A stretch of 43,693 nucleotides of DNA from an uncultured Pirellulaceae bacterium (GTDB taxonomy: Bacteria; Planctomycetota; Planctomycetia; Pirellulales; Pirellulaceae), in contig CALKCK010000028.1 of NCBI GenBank assembly GCA_938083195.1, positions 1 through 43,693 of the forward strand. Reading direction: 5' to 3'. A program made the position numbers and the translations under genes. Shown piece after piece: positions 1-7,049 of the stretch (its first letter is position 1; each line of letters starts with the position of its first letter). The notes beneath the pieces are model-generated. The model made no database searches. It saw nothing but the letters and a program-made list of their open reading frames with translations, and was not told the DNA's origin.

Positions 1-1
1 T

Positions 2-2236
2 AAGAAAAAGTACAAAGCCAAGCAGGATACAGACCTAACGGCAGAGCAGCTTGAAGAGCTTGTGGGTGACTATAAGAAAATCTACAAAAAGCACGTTAAA
101 GAAGATTTTCCACAGGATCCAATGAAGCAGCTTGAGTATTCGATCAATGCTGTATTTGATTCTTGGCAAACCGAGAGAGCGGTTAAGTATCGTATTCTTA
201 ATAAGATTACAGGTTTGATCGGCACCGCTGTGAACGTTCAGACAATGGTCTTTGGCAACATGGGTGATGATTGTGCAACCGGAGTTGCCTTTACTCGTGA
301 CGGTTCAACCGGAGAAGCCAAGCCGATGGGCGAGTATCTGGTAAACGCGCAAGGCGAAGATGTAGTCGCTGGAATTCGAACTCCGCAAAACCTGGATGAC
401 TTGGCCAATGAGTCAGACAAGGGCTTGGTGAAGGCCGGAGCTCAACTGCTTAAGACCATGAGAATGCTTGAAAAGCATTACAAGTATCCTCAGGATGTTG
501 AATTTACTATTCAGCAGGGCAAGCTTTACATGCTGCAAACGCGTAACGCCAAGCGAGTTGGTATCGCGGGTGTGCGTTGGGCAGTCGAAATGGCAACTGG
601 GCAAGACGTCATCACTGGAGAGAAGAAGCCTAAGTTGTTGAATCCAAAAACGGCGTTGTTAACTGTGACCGGTAGCGACTTGGAGCAGCTTCTGTTTCCG
701 ATCTTCGATGCCAAGGAAGAAGCCAAGAAGACTCCTTTTGTGACTGGTTTGCCTGCGGGCCCGGGAGCAGCCTACGGTGAGATTGTCTTTGACTCTCATA
801 AAGCCGAAGAGATCAAAAAGAAGCACCCTGAAAAGAATCTTATTCTTGTTCGACATGAAACGTCTCCAGAAGATGTTGGTGGTATGGGGGCGGCGGCAGG
901 TATTCTCACAAGTACCGGCGGAATGACATCGCACGCGGCGGTTGTTGCTCGCGGTTGGGGTAAGTGCTGTATTTGCGGAGCAGGCGATCTTAAGATCGAC
1001 TACAAAAAGGGAACTGTCTCGGTAGGAAGTAAGACTTTCAAAGCGGGGGACATGATCTCTCTCAACGGTTCGACGGGTAAGGTCTACGAAGGGGAGATCG
1101 CAAACGAATCTTCACCGGTTGTGGCAGCATTGGTCGAGGGAAATAAAAAGGCCCAGAAGCACTGGATCTTCAAGATGTATCAGACTGTCTCCGAATGGTC
1201 TGACAAGTATCGTAAGATCAATGTTCGAACCAACGCGGATTCACCAGCTGATTCGGCAGCGGCGATTGCCTTTGGTGCGGAAGGAATCGGTTTGTGTCGG
1301 ACCGAACACATGTTCTTTGAAGGGGATAGAATTACCGACGTTCGTCGATTTATCCTCGCAGAAACAGATAAAGATCGAAACGCTGCGATCAAAAAATTGC
1401 TTCCACATCAGCGAAAGGACTTTGAGGGAATTTTCAAGGCGATGAATGGTAAACCGGTAACCGTTCGCTTGCTTGATCCTCCGTTGCACGAGTTCTTGCC
1501 TCATTCTGAGGCTGATATGAAGAAAATGGCAAAAGAAATCGGAGTGCCACTTGCTAAGATCAAAGAGCGAGTTGCTGCGTTGCATGAGTTCAATCCGATG
1601 CTTGGCCATCGCGGATGCCGCTTGAGTATCACGTTCCCAATTCTTTGCGAAATGCAGACTCAAGCAATCATCGAAGCGGCTTGCAAGATGACTAAGAAGG
1701 GTGTCAAAGTGCTTCCTGAGATCATGATTCCGTTGATCGGAACCAAGGCTGAGCTGGATTATCTTGAGAAGATCGTTCGCCGCGTTGCAGATGCGATCAT
1801 CGCAAAGCAAGGTTGTGATGTGAAGTACTTGGTCGGAACTATGATTGAGATTCCGCGAGCTGCTCTGACGGCAGACCGGGTCGCTGAATCTGCTGAGTTC
1901 TTCAGTTTTGGAACCAACGATTTGACACAAATGACATTTGGTTACAGTCGTGATGATATCGGGACTTTCCTACCTGATTATCTCGAAAAGAAGATGTTGG
2001 ATGTTGATCCTTTTGCTCAGATCGATGAAAGCGGAGTTGGGCAGTTGGTGGAAATGGCAGTTCAAAAAGGACGTCAGACTCGACCATCTTTGAAGTGTGG
2101 AATTTGTGGAGAGCATGGCGGTGAGCCAAGTTCGGTTAAGTTCTGCGTTCGGGCTGGTTTGAATTATGTCAGCTGTTCTCCTTACCGAGTTCCAATTGCC
2201 CGCCTTGCCGCAGCCCAAGCTGCTATTGAAGGTTAA
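2..2236 (+). CDS. ppdK: Pyruvate, phosphate dikinase (5' truncated by window edge)
   Basis: PPDK interconverts pyruvate + ATP + Pi and phosphoenolpyruvate + AMP + PPi in the cytoplasm. The reading frame is open from base 2 with no stop upstream, so the gene enters from outside the window; about 744 residues are visible against roughly 880-900 for the family, so part of the N-terminal ATP-grasp domain is missing. The swivelling phospho-His domain shows GGMTSHAAVVARG, with the catalytic His codon at 932-934. The C-terminal PEP/pyruvate barrel shows GLCRTEHMFF, GTMIEIPRA and KCGICGEHGGEPSS, with the catalytic Cys codon at 2105-2107. The last six codons (AAIEG and stop) are the first copy of an 18-bp tandem repeat. 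The gene stands alone, followed by a strong terminator. The identification is very secure; the direction of flux (gluconeogenic or glycolytic) cannot be told from sequence. Confidence 0.97.
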   Translation, partial: KKKYKAKQDTDLTAEQLEELVGDYKKIYKKHVKEDFPQDPMKQLEYSINAVFDSWQTERAVKYRILNKITGLIGTAVNVQTMVFGNMGDDCATGVAFTRDGSTGEAKPMGEYLVNAQGEDVVAGIRTPQNLDDLANESDKGLVKAGAQLLKTMRMLEKHYKYPQDVEFTIQQGKLYMLQTRNAKRVGIAGVRWAVEMATGQDVITGEKKPKLLNPKTALLTVTGSDLEQLLFPIFDAKEEAKKTPFVTGLPAGPGAAYGEIVFDSHKAEEIKKKHPEKNLILVRHETSPEDVGGMGAAAGILTSTGGMTSHAAVVARGWGKCCICGAGDLKIDYKKGTVSVGSKTFKAGDMISLNGSTGKVYEGEIANESSPVVAALVEGNKKAQKHWIFKMYQTVSEWSDKYRKINVRTNADSPADSAAAIAFGAEGIGLCRTEHMFFEGDRITDVRRFILAETDKDRNAAIKKLLPHQRKDFEGIFKAMNGKPVTVRLLDPPLHEFLPHSEADMKKMAKEIGVPLAKIKERVAALHEFNPMLGHRGCRLSITFPILCEMQTQAIIEAACKMTKKGVKVLPEIMIPLIGTKAELDYLEKIVRRVADAIIAKQGCDVKYLVGTMIEIPRAALTADRVAESAEFFSFGTNDLTQMTFGYSRDDIGTFLPDYLEKKMLDVDPFAQIDESGVGQLVEMAVQKGRQTRPSLKCGICGEHGGEPSSVKFCVRAGLNYVSCSPYRVPIARLAAAQAAIEG

Positions 2237-2290
2237 GCTGTTATTGAAGGTTAAGCTGTTATTGAAGATTAAGCTGCTATTGAAGATTAA
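2219..2290 (+). repeat. Four tandem copies of an 18-bp unit spanning the ppdK stop codon
   Basis: Unit is GCTGCTATTGAAGGTTAA with one or two substitutions per copy: 2219-2236, 2237-2254, 2255-2272 and 2273-2290, then a decayed fifth copy to about 2307. The first copy encodes the last residues and stop of ppdK. Because 18 is a multiple of 3, each following copy repeats an in-frame TAA, so readthrough would add only five residues per copy. Confidence 0.95.
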
Positions 2291-2539
2291 GCTGCTTCGG
2301 TAGTTAATCACGAAACTAGAATGACGGGAGTCTCGATAGGCTCCCGTCATTTTTTTGCTCTCGCGGCTTTAGCCGTTGACAACGATCGCTTATTGCAAGT
2401 TAATAACCGTTAAGAATCCGGTTTGGCCTGAGTTCGGGTCTAGGACAGCCTCGAGGGCAACCTAGAGTCGTCCACGAAATTTAGGCTGAGATATTCGGTT
2501 TTGGATTTAGACAACACAAAAAGAAATTAGGAGCATCAT
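2237..2539. other. Intergenic region ppdK to TPR gene
   Basis: Contains the 18-bp repeat copies 2-4 and the ppdK terminator in its first 120 bp. The remaining 180 bp presumably carries the promoter of the TPR gene; no clear operator or RNA gene seen. Confidence 0.6.
2320..2357 (+). terminator. Intrinsic terminator of ppdK
   Basis: Perfect 10-bp stem ATGACGGGAG (2321-2330) with CTCCCGTCAT (2341-2350), a 10-nt loop, then a run of seven T (2350-2356). It lies about 85 bp after the ppdK stop. Confidence 0.93.
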
Positions 2540-2860
2540 ATGACGCCCGAGATACTCGCGATCGAGAAGGTTGCTGAACAGCTAAAGAACGATGGAAAAA
2601 ACGATGAGGCGATTGCCAAGAATATTGAAATTCTCGCGCTGGATGAAAACTTCGTTCGCGCGCACTTAGCCCTTTCGGTTCTCTATCACAAAACGGAGGC
2701 ACATGATAAATCTGTGGCCCATGCGGAAAAAGCTTATCAACTTGAGCCTGATGATTTCAATGCAGCGGCATTGAGTGTGACTTATCAGCGAGCGTTTGAA
2801 GGAACCAGAGATCCTATCTATATTCAAAAAGCTGAAAGTGTGAACACGAATATGCGATAG
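2540..2860 (+). CDS. Small TPR-repeat protein
   Basis: A 106-residue acidic protein built of two to three tetratricopeptide-like helical hairpins. Residues about 3-35 (AEQLKNDGKNDEAIAKNIEIL) and 39-73 (RAHLALSVLYHKTEAHDKSVAH) show the A/G/Y/P spacing of TPR helices, and LEPDDFNAAA fits a third helix start. No signal peptide or membrane segment, so it is probably a cytoplasmic protein-protein adaptor. The ATG is preceded by AGGAG at 2530-2534, a good ribosome binding site that fixes the start. It is a single gene between the ppdK terminator and convergent rdgB. TPR folds do not reveal a partner, so the role is unknown. A 13-bp imperfect duplication follows the stop. Confidence 0.85.
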   Translation: MTPEILAIEKVAEQLKNDGKNDEAIAKNIEILALDENFVRAHLALSVLYHKTEAHDKSVAHAEKAYQLEPDDFNAAALSVTYQRAFEGTRDPIYIQKAESVNTNMR

Positions 2861-2863
2861 TCA

Positions 2864-2888
2864 GAAGCAAGGTTCGGAAGCAAGATCA
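2864..2888 (+). repeat. 13-bp imperfect tandem duplication after the TPR gene
   Basis: GAAGCAAGGTTCG (2864-2876) is followed directly by GAAGCAAGATCAT (2877-2889). The first eight bases are identical. It begins three bases after the stop codon. Confidence 0.6.
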
Positions 2889-2916
2889 TTTGAGCCATTG
2901 CCGATTGGATGTTTGA

Positions 2917-3540
2917 TTATTGAATTTTCAATGACTCCATTAAAGCCAATAGCAGTGGCACAAATTTTCGGTTCGCGCGGGCGCGATGGCTCAATACTGA
3001 TTTGACTGACGATCCCAATTCACCAAAAGTCGCATGGTATTCCGGGATCTCAAAGAGTGGGTCGTATCCGAATCCACCGCTTCCCCTGCCTGCGGTAAGA
3101 ATTCGACCGTGGCATTGGTCTTCGCAGCGAATGTGGATGACTCCGTGGGGGTCGGAGAGAGCCATGTGGCAAGTATAGAAAGCAGTTCTTTTTTCGTAGG
3201 GTACGCCGGTGATTTTTTCCAACAGTAACTCATTGTTGGATGTATCGGTTGCCTGCTCGCCCGAAAATCTTGCAGAGTAAATTCCGGGTGCCCCGTCGAG
3301 CGCGTCGACGCTGATCCCACTGTCTTCTGCCAACACCCAGCGATTGAGGTGGCGGGCCTGAACTGTCGCTTTAAGCTCTGCGTTTTCAGCAAAGGTGGAT
3401 CCCGTTTCCTCGACCTCTAAAGCATCAGGATAGTCCGCCAGCGAAGTGAGTTGAATTTGAGGATAAGGAGCAAGCAATCGCTGTAGTTCCGCTTTTTTCT
3501 TCGCGTTTCCAGTTCCCAGGACCATTCGAAAATCGGGCAT
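2917..3540 (-). CDS. rdgB: dITP/XTP pyrophosphatase (non-canonical purine NTP pyrophosphatase, RdgB/HAM1 family)
   Basis: Hydrolyses dITP, ITP and XTP to monophosphates and PPi, keeping deaminated purines out of DNA and RNA; cytoplasmic. At 207 residues it has normal family length. Diagnostic motifs are the N-terminal GTGNAKKKAEL (residues 9-19), AEDSGISVDALDGAPGIYSA with the metal-binding acidic pair, GSGGFGYDPLF and the C-terminal SHRARA. The start ATG is at 3538-3540. It is convergent with the TPR gene and divergent from trpC, across a 416-bp gap. Nothing looks missing, so identification is secure. Confidence 0.96.
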   Translation of the reverse strand: MPDFRMVLGTGNAKKKAELQRLLAPYPQIQLTSLADYPDALEVEETGSTFAENAELKATVQARHLNRWVLAEDSGISVDALDGAPGIYSARFSGEQATDTSNNELLLEKITGVPYEKRTAFYTCHMALSDPHGVIHIRCEDQCHGRILTAGRGSGGFGYDPLFEIPEYHATFGELGSSVKSVLSHRARANRKFVPLLLALMESLKIQ

Positions 3541-3956
3541 TTTTATTTTCCAGTATGAAAAAACGAATCGCGACGAGGTTCTCGGATGCGATGACGTTAA
3601 ATAATCGGAGTTTTAATTTCCGTTGTTTTAGCTGAAACGTGTTGAGGGTCAACTGCGCGAAGCTTTTTATCAGGATTGGCAATCTCATCGACGAATCTGT
3701 ATTTAGTTTGTTCCACTGGAAAAGGGCGCGAAAGTTGTGTCGAAGTCGACCACAATTTTGTAGGAATCCACTATCTCAATTGAACCGCTGTGACTCGATG
3801 GTATCATTAAACGTATCCATTGAGATTGAGTGAGCTTGATTCTGTTCGTTTTTAAACGAGTTGAAGAAATGGCAGGTGGTCTGAGGGTGAAGATTCACAG
3901 ATTGCCGAACAATTGCTCACTGTCAAAAACGAGACACATCACTAGAAAGTCATGAC
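3541..3956. other. Divergent promoter region rdgB / trpC
   Basis: 416 bp between divergently transcribed genes, so it should hold promoters for both. I see no strong palindrome, trp leader peptide or terminator. A three-codon ORF ATG ACG TGA (3952-3960) overlaps the trpC start. Confidence 0.5.
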
Positions 3957-4760
3957 GTGAGTTCTATCCTCGAAAAAATTGTCCATCACAAACTGGGTGA
4001 GATCGAGGCTGCCAAGCAACGGAATCCTTTGGCTGAGTTGGAGGCACGTCTTTCCGAAGTGGCCCCTCCATTAGATTTCTGTTCAGCATTGACGACGGGA
4101 GCCCAGCAAGGTCGCGTCAGCTTAATTGCGGAAGTTAAAAAAGCGAGCCCTTCCAAAGGAGTGATTCGCGACGATTTTGACCCCGTTGCGATTGCGAGGA
4201 CTTACGCACGAAGTGGTGCGGCATGCATTAGCGTATTAACTGATGAGCATTTTTTTCAGGGCTCTTTAGAGTACTTGGTCAGTATTCGACAATCGGTTTC
4301 CGTTCCCTTGTTAAGAAAAGATTTTATTCTCGATGAATATCAGGTTGTCGAGGCGAGGGTCGCGGGGGCGGACGGAGTTTTGTTGATTGCCGAATGCTTG
4401 ACTCCAAGTCGCTTGATTGAGCTTCATCGAATGATTGAATCACTCGGGATGACGGCGCTTGTTGAGCTCTATGATGAAAGAAACATTCCAGCTGTGCTCG
4501 CTTGTCAACCAAGACTAGTTGGTGTCAATAATCGCGATTTAAATACGTTCGAAATTGATTTGATGCATTCGATTCGCGTTAAGGAATCATTGCCTCAAGG
4601 CATTGCAATGGTCAGTGAAAGTGGAGTTTTTACTCGCCAAGACGTGCAATTGATGCGGGATAACTCCGTGGATGCCATTTTAGTTGGCGAGTCATTGATG
4701 CGGTCCGAAGACATCGCGATGGCTGTGGAATCGCTGATGGGTGATCAATTGCTCCCATAG
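3957..4760 (+). CDS. trpC: Indole-3-glycerol phosphate synthase
   Basis: Converts carboxyphenylaminodeoxyribulose 5-phosphate to indole-3-glycerol phosphate, the fourth step of tryptophan synthesis from chorismate. A 267-residue single-domain TIM barrel, not fused to TrpF. Active-site residues of the family are all present: E59 and K61 in AEVKKASPSKG, K121 in LLRKDF, E170 in ALVELYDE, N191 in GVNNRDL, and E221/S222 in VSESG. GESLM near the C-terminus closes the phosphate site. Translation probably starts at GTG 3957, giving SSILEKI as the usual start of the family; an ATG at 3952 is out of frame and stops after two codons. No other trp gene is nearby, so the pathway is dispersed here. Confidence 0.96.
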   Translation: MSSILEKIVHHKLGEIEAAKQRNPLAELEARLSEVAPPLDFCSALTTGAQQGRVSLIAEVKKASPSKGVIRDDFDPVAIARTYARSGAACISVLTDEHFFQGSLEYLVSIRQSVSVPLLRKDFILDEYQVVEARVAGADGVLLIAECLTPSRLIELHRMIESLGMTALVELYDERNIPAVLACQPRLVGVNNRDLNTFEIDLMHSIRVKESLPQGIAMVSESGVFTRQDVQLMRDNSVDAILVGESLMRSEDIAMAVESLMGDQLLP

Positions 4761-5038
4761 GCATTGAAGTCTTTCGTTTTCACGGCTTGTATCGAATTTT
4801 CCGTGTTATTTCACGATTGGTTTTTTGAAATTACCAAATTTTGCCAAGAGACTCCTTCGACTGACGAACAGCCTTAGTTCGGACTTGTCGTGTGCCGATC
4901 CTGATGATTTGAACGCGTTTATGCGTCAACAAAGAAATTTCGGTATCTTGAACGGAAGCGGTCGATCAAAAAAGTAAGGATTACCTATTCAATAGAGATT
5001 GAATTAGGTGCCAATGGGTTTAACGAATTGAGCTAGAC

Positions 5039-5815
5039 ATGCCTGATATCATTAACAATGTAAAAACGATTAATAGCGCGGTGAGAACAGCAATGATGCT
5101 GGGGGCATGCAGCGTTATCGGGTACGGCGGCTACTTTGGCTATAACAATTATGTAAAACCAAGTCACGACGCGCAGCGGGCGACCGCTCAGTTAAAAGAG
5201 CTCGAAGCGAAATATCAACAGCAGTCTTTCAAGTTAACGGAGGCCGAAGATCGCGTGCATCGGCTTGAGACCTCGATGAAGTTACTCAAGGTAGATCGCC
5301 GGCTTGCTAATGTAACGGTTCTAGAAAAAGGATTCGATGAATTTGGCGAGCCGTTTATGGAGGTGAGTTTTGAGGAAGTAGATGAGAATGATCGCCCCGT
5401 TGCCGCAGCCCGGCAGTACATTCTCAAAGGAGAGAAGTTATATATCGACGGTTGGATTGCAACTTTTGAAGACCAGTATGTCGAAAGTGCTGATGAACTT
5501 CGAGCTGCATCGTTATTTGTATTTAAGAGCATTTATGGGGACGCTGAAACTCCCAAGGATGCTCAAAGTCTAGACATTGAAACCCGTGATCATTCACCGC
5601 CAGGGATCTATAACGATTCGACTCAGCGGGATTTTGAAAAACAGATTTGGGCTGATTTTTGGAAAGTTTGTAACGACCCCCAGTTACAGGACGAATTGGG
5701 AATTCGTACCAGTCAGGGGCAAACGAGTTACGTAAAACCAATCGAAGGAAAAACTTATCGGGTCAATATTCGGGCAAGTGGCGGGATGAGTCTCAAGCCA
5801 ATCGTGGAACCTTAG
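5039..5815 (+). CDS. Membrane-anchored coiled-coil protein of unknown function
   Basis: 258 residues, not recognised as a named family. Residues about 17-36 form one hydrophobic, Gly/Tyr-rich segment (MMLGACSVIGYGGYFGYNNY), best read as an N-terminal membrane anchor with the rest probably outside the cytoplasm. Residues about 44-80 are a heptad-rich coiled coil (LKELEAKYQQQSFKLTEAED and onward). The remainder, from about residue 85, is a soluble domain with alternating acidic and aromatic stretches and no Cys cluster or obvious catalytic motif. Layout resembles adaptor or scaffold proteins rather than enzymes. It stands alone, convergent with mutY; a 15-bp imperfect tandem repeat follows its stop. 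Such single-anchor proteins are common in planctomycetes, but that affiliation is an inference. Confidence 0.8.
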   Translation: MPDIINNVKTINSAVRTAMMLGACSVIGYGGYFGYNNYVKPSHDAQRATAQLKELEAKYQQQSFKLTEAEDRVHRLETSMKLLKVDRRLANVTVLEKGFDEFGEPFMEVSFEEVDENDRPVAAARQYILKGEKLYIDGWIATFEDQYVESADELRAASLFVFKSIYGDAETPKDAQSLDIETRDHSPPGIYNDSTQRDFEKQIWADFWKVCNDPQLQDELGIRTSQGQTSYVKPIEGKTYRVNIRASGGMSLKPIVEP

Positions 5816-5824
5816 ATCTATCGC

Positions 5825-5854
5825 TGCGGTCGGTGTTCGTGCGGTAGGTTTTCC
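5825..5854 (+). repeat. 15-bp imperfect tandem duplication after a stop codon
   Basis: TGCGGTCGGTGTTCG (5825-5839) followed by TGCGGTAGGTTTTCC (5840-5854); 12 of 15 positions agree. It lies ten bases after the stop of the preceding gene and inside the 64-bp convergent gap before mutY. Confidence 0.6.
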
Positions 5855-5879
5855 TTCGATTGGTATTAGGGAGCAGTTT

Positions 5880-7022
5880 CTAAAGGCTCTTTAGTTTGTG
5901 AGCAATTTTTCGTCCGGTGACGCTCATTGGCATTTGCTCAATTTCACTGAGCGTCAACCAGCGGGTGGGCGTTTTCGTTTTTTTGAGTCGGCCGGTCACT
6001 TCGTCTCCCTTCCAGCACTGCAAAGTAATGCGATATCGGGTGACCGCATGTTTCATTTGAAAAAGTGGACCGCTTAATTCGGCTGCAAGCCCGGTTTCTT
6101 CTTTTAGTCGTAGCGACAATTGCTGTGCGTGTGATTTCGCATCGACATTTTGATTTGATGTATTTTGAGTTAATGTATTTTGGTCTAACGTGTAACGGGG
6201 GAAATCCCAGAGGCTCTCCCAGCGTTCTCCGGGGCCGCACTGGCGGACTAAAATGCGATCCTCTTGGTTGACGACGATGGCTGCTTCCAAAAGATCCTCA
6301 TACTTAACCTTTTTGGAAGCGACTGGGATTTGCTCCTGAAGCCCTTTGACGGCTGTCGGGCAGAGGTTGTTAATTGGGCAGACAAGGCACTTGGGCCGTT
6401 TTGGGTTGCAGATTTGGCTGCCAAGTTCCATCAGCGCCTGATTGAAATCGCCGCAGCGCTTTCTTGGTAAAAGTGATTGAGAAAATTCCCAGAGCGCTTT
6501 CTGATTGTCGGTGGTTCGCGGGTCGGATTGCATTGTCATCAAGCGAGCAAACAGGCGGATCGTGTTGCCTTCTAGAATTGGAAGTTTCTGATCGAGCGCG
6601 ATCGAAAGAATCGCCCCGGCGGTATAGCGCCCAATGCCGGGAAGCGCTAAAACACTTTCAAAGTCTGTGGGGAATTTCCCATTGTGATTTTCGACAATCA
6701 CTTGAGCGGCCGCATGCATTTGTCGGGCGCGTCGGTAATAGCCAAGGCCTTCCCAAAGTTTTAAGACTTCGGCTTGATCAGCCTGAGCAAGTGTCGCGAC
6801 GTTCGGAAAACGTTGGGTGAAGCGATTGAAATAATCAATGACAGTTGCAACTTGAGTCTGTTGCAGCATGATCTCGCTGATCCAAATTCGGTACGGCGTT
6901 TTGTGTTGCCGCCACGGAAGCTCACGTTGGTGACCATCAAACCAATTGAGTAGTTTGCGCCGAAAATTAGATTTCCATTTAGCGTCGTACATGCAACTTG
7001 TGTTCGTCCAAGCGGTTGGCAT
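5880..7022 (-). CDS. mutY: A/G-specific adenine DNA glycosylase (MutY)
   Basis: Removes adenine mispaired with 8-oxoguanine, preventing G:C to T:A mutations. From the ATG at 7020-7022 (380 residues; a TTG lies one codon earlier) the N-terminal domain shows WISEIMLQQTQV with catalytic Glu50, the helix-hairpin-helix LPGIGRYTAGAI, and the [4Fe-4S] cysteines C205, C212, C215 and C221 (spacing 6-2-5). The C-terminal part, from about residue 245, is the NUDIX-like domain that reads 8-oxoG. The residue expected to be the catalytic Asp, in the usual LDGN motif, is Glu151 here (LPILEGNTIRLF). A 15-bp minisatellite lengthens a linker in the C-terminal domain. It follows leuS by 27 bp and is probably its operon partner. 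Confidence 0.93.
   Translation of the reverse strand: MPTAWTNTSCMYDAKWKSNFRRKLLNWFDGHQRELPWRQHKTPYRIWISEIMLQQTQVATVIDYFNRFTQRFPNVATLAQADQAEVLKLWEGLGYYRRARQMHAAAQVIVENHNGKFPTDFESVLALPGIGRYTAGAILSIALDQKLPILEGNTIRLFARLMTMQSDPRTTDNQKALWEFSQSLLPRKRCGDFNQALMELGSQICNPKRPKCLVCPINNLCPTAVKGLQEQIPVASKKVKYEDLLEAAIVVNQEDRILVRQCGPGERWESLWDFPRYTLDQNTLTQNTSNQNVDAKSHAQQLSLRLKEETGLAAELSGPLFQMKHAVTRYRITLQCWKGDEVTGRLKKTKTPTRWLTLSEIEQMPMSVTGRKIAHKLKSL
6145..6196 (-). repeat. In-frame 15-bp minisatellite inside mutY
   Basis: Three adjacent 15-bp units on the plus strand: ACATTTTGATTTGAT (6145-6159), GTATTTTGAGTTAAT (6160-6174) and GTATTTTGGTCTAAC (6175-6189), with a partial fourth. On the coding strand they encode a Gln-Asn-Thr-rich spacer (DQNTLTQNTSNQN) in the C-terminal domain. 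Confidence 0.85.
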
Positions 7023-7049
7023 CAATTGGGAATGGCACAGGTTCGATCG

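Noticed and set aside
1241..1930. 229-codon minus-strand ORF antisense to ppdK
   Set aside because: It lies wholly opposite a certain gene, with His/Ser/Cys-rich translation typical of antisense frames and no recognisable motif.
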